Notes under the pieces: model-generated
Told to the model about the DNA's origin: nothing
What the model saw: the letters and a program-made list of their open reading frames with translations, nothing else
Database searches by the model: none
Assembly (NCBI GenBank): GCA_032059445.1
Contig: DAMCAP010000019.1
Span: 1-46,443 of the forward strand
DNA from: DAMCAP01 sp032059445
GTDB lineage: Bacteria; Bacillota; Clostridia; Oscillospirales; Ruminococcaceae
Direction: 5' to 3'
DNA length: 46,443 nt
Made by a program: the position numbers and the translations under genes
Shown here: piece after piece, positions 42,457 through 46,443 of the stretch
Layout of the letters: each line of letters opens with the position of its first letter
Numbering within the stretch: the first letter of the stretch is position 1

Positions 42457-44334
42457 TTAATATTTATCTAACTCTGTGCCTATAGACCCTATTTTTTGAA
42501 ACGGCATCTGGGTAAAGGCTCCTCCGTCAAAGCTGTACTCAATTGCGTTACTAAATTTAAAGGACGATACAAGATTCTTTAGAATCTTAGCCTGACTGGA
42601 AAGCTCCTCGCTGGCAGCTGCACTCTGTTCGGCTGTTGCGGAGTTGGTCTGGATGACCGCAGAGATCTGATCTGCACCCTGAGTAATCTGGGCAGAAGCA
42701 GTCGCCTGCTCATTGGTAGCATGTGCAATCTCGTTAACAGAGTCGTTGATTTCGCTTACCATATCTACCACAGAAGACAATGACGACGCGGTCCTTGCCG
42801 CAATTTTGCTACCGGCTTCAACGGAGCGCAGGGAGTTTTCGATCAAGGCAGTTGTGCTCTTTGCGGCTTCGGCGCTCTTGCTTGCCAGATTACGCACCTC
42901 ATCGGCTACGACTGCAAAGCCCCTGCCCGCAGCGCCGGCTCTAGCAGCCTCAACCGCTGCATTGAGTGCAAGGATATTGGTCTGGAAGGCGATGTCTTCG
43001 ATGGTCTTAATAATCTTACCGATTTCTCTTGAAGTCTTATTAATATCTTCCATTGCCTTGACCATGTTGCCCATCTGCTCATTGCTTTCACCTACTAAGC
43101 CAGCAGCACTCTGGGCGATCTCACTGGATTTTTTGGCATTGGTAGCAGTCTGCTTAATTTGATTAGACGCCTGGAAGATGGTTGCAGAGAGCTCCTCAAT
43201 CGAGCTTGCCTGCTCAGTGGCTCCCTGTGAGAGTGCCTGAGATCCACTGGCTACCTGATCGGAACCGCTTGCTACCTGATCAGCAGCATCGTTGATCTGG
43301 CCGATGGTGCTGCTCAGTGAGTTGATAATATGTGTGATCGACTCTTTAATGGGAGCAAAATCTCCAATATAATCTAGATCTACCGATACGGTAAAATCAC
43401 CCTTAGCCATATGATCCAGTACTTCAGAGATATTGACCACATACTGGCTGAGCGTTTTGGTGGTCAGCCCAAGAGCCTTGGAGAGTACCCCCAGCTCGTT
43501 GTTGGATTCATAAGTAAGGTTGACGTTAAGATTCCCCTGTGACATCTGGGTAGCGGCTGTTTCCATTTCCTTAAGAGGTGTAATTACAGCCTTGGTGATC
43601 CTCACACTGATCATGATGCTCATTGCGGCAGCTACAAGAAAGATACCACCTACCAACACCAGTATAAAAGTACGCTGTACCTTGGCACCAGATACAAAGT
43701 CGTTTGCAGAAGTAACTGCCTGATCATTCGCTTCAATTACGATTTTTTCTGCTGCTGCCACCAAGGGAAGATAGTTCTTCTCCAAGATCACCAGTGCCTC
43801 GTCGCTTTTGTTGTAGCTAAATGCTACCATCATTTTGTCTTTGATACTGGCGCTGTCGGTAAGAAACTTGCCGATCTGAGTCGCCACATCGTTATCGGGG
43901 TCGGACGCCAGCTCGGCTTCGATCGCCTGCTTGATGTTGGCAAGCTCCGCCTCCGACTCCTTTACATAGGTGTTAGCTGCGACCAGATTGGTTGTGGTAA
44001 CCGCCTTATAGAGGGCACGCTCCATCGAAACCAAAGATCTTCTTACATTAGAAGTAAACTGCACCGTGGCAAAGGGATCTTCATAGAAATCGCTGAGCAT
44101 TGCTCCTGTGCGGAACATGCCAAAAAACGCAACACTGGTAAGGACAAAAAATATCCCCAACACGGTCAAAAAGCCTGTCATCAGCTTTTTTCCGATGGAT
44201 TTGTCATCCATTGCATGGGTCTTGATATCAGAAACAATCTGCCCTACCTTGTCTGCGCTGGCTTGGGATGGGGCCACCCCTTTAAAGACTTTCTTCGAAA
44301 TTTGCTTTGCTTTACCCAAAAATTGTTGTAACAA
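42457..44334 (-). CDS. Methyl-accepting chemotaxis protein
   Basis: A 625-residue transmembrane chemoreceptor. It has a 50-residue cytoplasmic N-terminal extension, TM1 (about 51-74), a helical-bundle sensor domain (75-220), TM2 (222-244), a HAMP domain, a second HAMP-like segment (about 300-345) and the signalling domain. The CheA/CheW-binding tip is intact (EDIAFQTNILALNAAVEAAR, then GRGFAVVADEVRNLA). No C-terminal CheR-binding pentapeptide is seen. The start is TTG at 44334 behind GAGGAG. It is divergent from fliC and upstream of cheV. The ligand is unknown. Confidence 0.94.
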   Translation of the reverse strand: MLQQFLGKAKQISKKVFKGVAPSQASADKVGQIVSDIKTHAMDDKSIGKKLMTGFLTVLGIFFVLTSVAFFGMFRTGAMLSDFYEDPFATVQFTSNVRRSLVSMERALYKAVTTTNLVAANTYVKESEAELANIKQAIEAELASDPDNDVATQIGKFLTDSASIKDKMMVAFSYNKSDEALVILEKNYLPLVAAAEKIVIEANDQAVTSANDFVSGAKVQRTFILVLVGGIFLVAAAMSIMISVRITKAVITPLKEMETAATQMSQGNLNVNLTYESNNELGVLSKALGLTTKTLSQYVVNISEVLDHMAKGDFTVSVDLDYIGDFAPIKESITHIINSLSSTIGQINDAADQVASGSDQVASGSQALSQGATEQASSIEELSATIFQASNQIKQTATNAKKSSEIAQSAAGLVGESNEQMGNMVKAMEDINKTSREIGKIIKTIEDIAFQTNILALNAAVEAARAGAAGRGFAVVADEVRNLASKSAEAAKSTTALIENSLRSVEAGSKIAARTASSLSSVVDMVSEINDSVNEIAHATNEQATASAQITQGADQISAVIQTNSATAEQSAAASEELSSQAKILKNLVSSFKFSNAIEYSFDGGAFTQMPFQKIGSIGTELDKY

Positions 44335-44379
44335 CCAAGCTCACTCCTCATAAATATTTTCTACATTATCCATATTTTT

Positions 44380-44407
44380 ATATTCGACAGTAAATCACAA
44401 TTCTTTA
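44380..44407 (-). promoter_or_regulatory. Candidate sigma-28-type promoter for the MCP gene
   Basis: TAAA, a 16-nt spacer and TCGAATAT on the minus strand. It is weaker than the others because of the spacer and an inserted A in the -10. Confidence 0.4.
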
Positions 44408-44491
44408 ATGATTTAAACATATAACAACCGAAAATCGCAATATTCGCTATACTAACCAATATTTTCTTATAAAATAGTGAAAAATTACTAT

Positions 44492-44518
44492 TAAGAAATC
44501 GACAAACTAACCGATTAA
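44492..44518 (+). promoter_or_regulatory. Sigma-28-type promoter for fliC
   Basis: TAAG, a 15-nt spacer and CCGATTAA read on the + strand, close to the Bacillus sigma-D pattern (TAAA-N15-CCGATAT). The start would be near 44525, giving a leader of about 90 nt. Confidence 0.75.
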
Positions 44519-44575
44519 GTAGATAAGAGCAAAAGAAACGGTGCACGCACCGCAAAGCTCGTAAAATAATTAAGC

Positions 44576-44611
44576 AGAGGAACGGAATCCTCTTGCTAAA
44601 AATCATGGAGG
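44576..44611 (+). promoter_or_regulatory. Two CsrA-type sites in the fliC leader
   Basis: A 6-bp hairpin (AGAGGA 44576-44581 with TCCTCT 44588-44593) presents ACGGA in its 6-nt loop. A second A(N)GGA, ATGGA at 44605-44609, lies within the Shine-Dalgarno ATGGAGG, 6 nt before the ATG. This matches the two-site arrangement known for CsrA on Bacillus hag mRNA. Confidence 0.7.
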
Positions 44612-44617
44612 TTTATT

Positions 44618-46105
44618 ATGAGAATTCAACACAACATTATGTCCCTCAACGCTCACAGACAGTTGAATGGCAACAACAACGCAGTTTCCAAGTCCCTTGA
44701 GAAGCTTTCTTCCGGCTTTAAGATCAACCGTGCAGGTGATGACGCAGCAGGTCTGGCAATCTCTGAGAAGATGAGAGCACAGATCACTGGTCTTACCAGA
44801 GCTCAGGCTAACGCACAGGATGGTATCTCCCTTGTACAGACCGCTGAAGGCGCGCTGACCGAGGTACACTCCATGCTCAACCGTCTGGTTGACCTGTCTA
44901 CTCAGTCTGCTAACGGTACCTTTAAGGCTGAAGACCGTCAGAAGATCCAGGATGAGGTCAATGCACTGACTGAAGAGATCGATCGTATCTCCAAGGCTAC
45001 CAACTTTAACGGAATTAATCTTCTCGATGGCTCTTTGGGCTCAATTGCCAAGGCTAAGGAAACCCCAGGAACCGCTGCTACCAACGCTAAGTATACCTTT
45101 GATTTCTCTGGTAGTACAGCACTAGCTGCTGACGGTGCTCTTGAAATCGGTGGTGTCTCCGTTGCAATAACATTTGCAACCGACAACACCAAAGAAAAGC
45201 AGCTTGCAGCTTGGGCAGCTGACTCTAACGTAACTAACAACTCTGACTGGAATATCACTGTTGACGCTGCTAAAGGCACTGTTAGCTTCGAAGCTAAGAC
45301 CGCAGGTGCTGTCGGTGGTACCTACGGACCTGCTACCGCACCTACAGCTGCAACCGGCTTTACAGGCGGTACACTTACTGCAACTGAAGTGTCTGCAGGC
45401 GCTGACTCAGTAGCAGGCGAAACCAGTATCTCCCTTGCAAACCAGGCAAATGCAGGCGATACCGTTACTATCGGCGACAAGACCTATGAGTTCATCAAAT
45501 CTGGCGCCACTGCATCTGGCACCAATGTAGGTGTTACCATCGGCGCAGATGCAGCAGCTTCTCTTGATGCACTACAGGCTGCAGTTGCCGCAGTTGCAAC
45601 TGCTCCTACCGATGTAACTGCTGATGCAGTTGCGAACGGTGCATTTGTAGTTAAAAATGCAAGTGCAACAGATAACTCAGCAGCTGTTGCTGTTGGTAGC
45701 ACAGGCGGCGGTCTGGTTCTACAGATCGGCGATACTGCTGACAAATTCAACAAGGTTGCTGTTTCTGTAGCTGACATGAGCTCCGTTGGTCTCGGCATTG
45801 ATAATCTTGAGGTAACCGAGCAGGGTCTGTCCGCTGACTCCATCGCTTCCATCAAGACTGCTATCAACACCGTTTCCACCAACCGTTCCGCACTGGGTGC
45901 TCTGCAGAATAGACTTGAGCACACCATCAACAACCTCGGCGTAACTACCGAGAACATGACCGCCGCTGAGAGCCGTATCCGTGACGTAGACATGGCAGCT
46001 GAGATGATGTCCTTTACTAAGAACAACGTTCTTACTCAGGCAGCTCAGGCTATGCTTGCTCAGGCTAACCAGCAGCCACAGTCCGTACTGCAGCTGCTCA
46101 GATAG
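44618..46105 (+). CDS. fliC: Flagellin
   Basis: The filament subunit, 495 residues. The D0/D1 regions are well conserved: IQHNIMSLNAHRQLNGNNN, RINRAGDDAAGLAIS-like at 35-50, and the C-terminal TENMTAAESRIRDVDMAAEM with QANQQPQSVLQLLR. The central region (about 145-400) is Ala/Thr/Gly-rich with a GDTVTIGDKTYEFI domain-like motif and no recognisable recent repeats. The region matching the TLR5-binding segment reads LNRLVDLSTQSANGT, keeping the first Arg but not the second. The codon choice is visibly more uniform than in the long operon, as expected for a highly expressed gene. Signals: sigma-28-type promoter, CsrA sites and a terminator. Confidence 0.97.
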   Translation: MRIQHNIMSLNAHRQLNGNNNAVSKSLEKLSSGFKINRAGDDAAGLAISEKMRAQITGLTRAQANAQDGISLVQTAEGALTEVHSMLNRLVDLSTQSANGTFKAEDRQKIQDEVNALTEEIDRISKATNFNGINLLDGSLGSIAKAKETPGTAATNAKYTFDFSGSTALAADGALEIGGVSVAITFATDNTKEKQLAAWAADSNVTNNSDWNITVDAAKGTVSFEAKTAGAVGGTYGPATAPTAATGFTGGTLTATEVSAGADSVAGETSISLANQANAGDTVTIGDKTYEFIKSGATASGTNVGVTIGADAAASLDALQAAVAAVATAPTDVTADAVANGAFVVKNASATDNSAAVAVGSTGGGLVLQIGDTADKFNKVAVSVADMSSVGLGIDNLEVTEQGLSADSIASIKTAINTVSTNRSALGALQNRLEHTINNLGVTTENMTAAESRIRDVDMAAEMMSFTKNNVLTQAAQAMLAQANQQPQSVLQLLR

Positions 46106-46147
46106 TCTCTTAGTACATCTAACATTCCCTTTCTTCCATAAAAGCGC

Positions 46148-46180
46148 AAAGACAAGCAGCCTTGGGCTGCTTGTCTTTTT
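46148..46180 (+). terminator. Rho-independent terminator after fliC
   Basis: AAAGACAAGCAGCC pairs perfectly with GGCTGCTTGTCTTT (14 bp) around a TTG loop, then continues into a T-run (TCTTTTTT). It lies 43 nt after the fliC stop. Confidence 0.95.
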
Positions 46181-46209
46181 TGCTGTCTTTGCACAATATA
46201 CCGTAGACA

Positions 46210-46293
46210 TTATTGATGCGGCGTAGGCTCCCAATAGGCAAGCCCTTGGGTCGGTTTGCAAGCAGGCGAAAGCCTACCCTTTCTTACTGACAT
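46210..46293 (-). CDS. Possible 27-residue ORF antisense to a structured region
   Basis: An ATG at 46293 on the minus strand is preceded by AGGAGG with a 9-nt spacer and reads 27 codons (beginning MSVRKGRLSPACKP) to a TAA. No homology is recognised. The ribosome site lies within one arm of a long hairpin (46297-46339), so translation could be gated by its folding. The same DNA on the + strand can fold as a three-way junction, so the ORF may be incidental. Confidence 0.3.
   Translation of the reverse strand: MSVRKGRLSPACKPTQGLAYWEPTPHQ
46223..46277 (+). ncRNA. Possible structured RNA with a three-way junction
   Basis: On the + strand GTAGGCT (46223) pairs with AGCCTAC (46271) and encloses two hairpins (CCCAA/TTGGG, and TTTGC/GCGAA with a G-U pair). 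A strong terminator follows 20 nt later. This is the layout of a small RNA or a terminator-controlled riboswitch. I do not recognise a known class. Confidence 0.3.
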
Positions 46294-46296
46294 GTT

Positions 46297-46345
46297 AAAG
46301 ACCTCCTATCGTATTTCTATTCTACGATTGGAGGTCTTTTTATTC
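46297..46345 (+). terminator. Long hairpin terminator
   Basis: A 17-bp stem with one mismatch (46297-46313 with 46323-46339) around a 9-nt loop, followed by TTTTTATT on the + strand. On the minus strand the same stem contains the AGGAGG of the small ORF. Confidence 0.75.
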
Positions 46346-46388
46346 AATGCTCATTTTTATAGTGCTTCGCACTCATGCCGTGGAGGCA

Positions 46389-46418
46389 CCCCATTTTTAT
46401 TGGACGATAAAAATGGGG
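46389..46418. repeat. Perfect 12-bp inverted repeat near the right edge
   Basis: CCCCATTTTTAT and ATAAAAATGGGG flank a 6-nt loop. An outer GTGGAG (46380-46385) / CTCCAC (46436-46441) pair suggests the hairpin sits within a larger palindromic element that reaches the window edge. A short AGTGC/GCACT hairpin precedes it. No gene is recognised in 46346-46443. Confidence 0.6.
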
Positions 46419-46443
46419 GAAAAAGCGTCTAAGGGCTCCACCC

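Noticed and set aside
45719..46261. 180-codon minus-strand frame opposite fliC
   Set aside because: It is a shadow of the fliC reading frame with low-complexity content, no ribosome site and no recognisable product.
1..46443. CRISPR arrays, tRNA or rRNA genes, insertion sequences
   Set aside because: I saw no spaced repeats, no tRNA-like cloverleaf with a proper T arm, and no transposase. A GGGTCAATCCC near base 70 (minus strand) resembles a T arm but lacks a base and has no partner arms.

Overview
The window is almost entirely one flagellar and chemotaxis locus from a Gram-positive bacterium, most likely a member of the Clostridia. Reasons: FliM is paired with FliY (a CheC-like domain fused to FliN); FlbD, CheV, CheC/CheD, the FliW/CsrA pair and a DUF6470-type gene are present; there are no P- or L-ring genes; and there is a class B sortase. 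Many starts are GTG or TTG behind strong AGGAGG-type sites. Three N runs (498-507, 16897-16918, 17996-18005) and a frame break in fliG indicate a draft or metagenomic assembly. I cannot name a genus.

Layout, read in the direction of transcription (minus strand unless stated). Divergent from everything else, flagellin fliC (+, 44618-46105) has a sigma-28-type promoter, a leader with two CsrA-type sites and a strong terminator. Leftward from it come an MCP and a CheV whose receiver domain has lost its key residues. Next is the late filament operon flgM-flgN-flgK-flgL-DUF6470-fliW-csrA. A degenerate PilZ-like gene lies on the + strand (35795-36415). Then come a probable export chaperone and fliD-fliS, ending in a terminator. 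After that is the most unusual block: a 1443-residue secreted protein with six cadherin-like beta-sandwich repeats, behind a sigma-28-type promoter, then a class B sortase, then flgB-flgC. A LysR regulator and about 0.6 kb of AT-rich DNA separate flgBC from fliE.

From a sigma-A-type promoter at about 23.8 kb the long fla/che operon runs to the left edge: fliE-fliF-fliG-fliH-fliI-fliJ-fliK-flgD-TIGR02530-flgE-flbD-motA-motB-fliM-fliY-cheY-fliO-fliP-fliQ-fliR-flhB-flhA-fliA-flgF-flgG-cheC-cheD. fliL, flhF and flhG are missing from their usual places, and cheA, cheW, cheB and cheR are not in the window.

How it fits together: the long operon encodes the basal body, export apparatus, hook, motor, switch and sigma-28. 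Exported FlgM then frees sigma-28, which by promoter motif would switch on fliC, flgM-csrA, fliD-fliS, possibly the MCP, and the giant cadherin-like protein. FliW and CsrA would tune flagellin translation through the fliC leader. The sortase and the giant protein look like a surface system built into the flagellar regulon. I know of no described function for that pairing; its role is inferred only from position and promoter.
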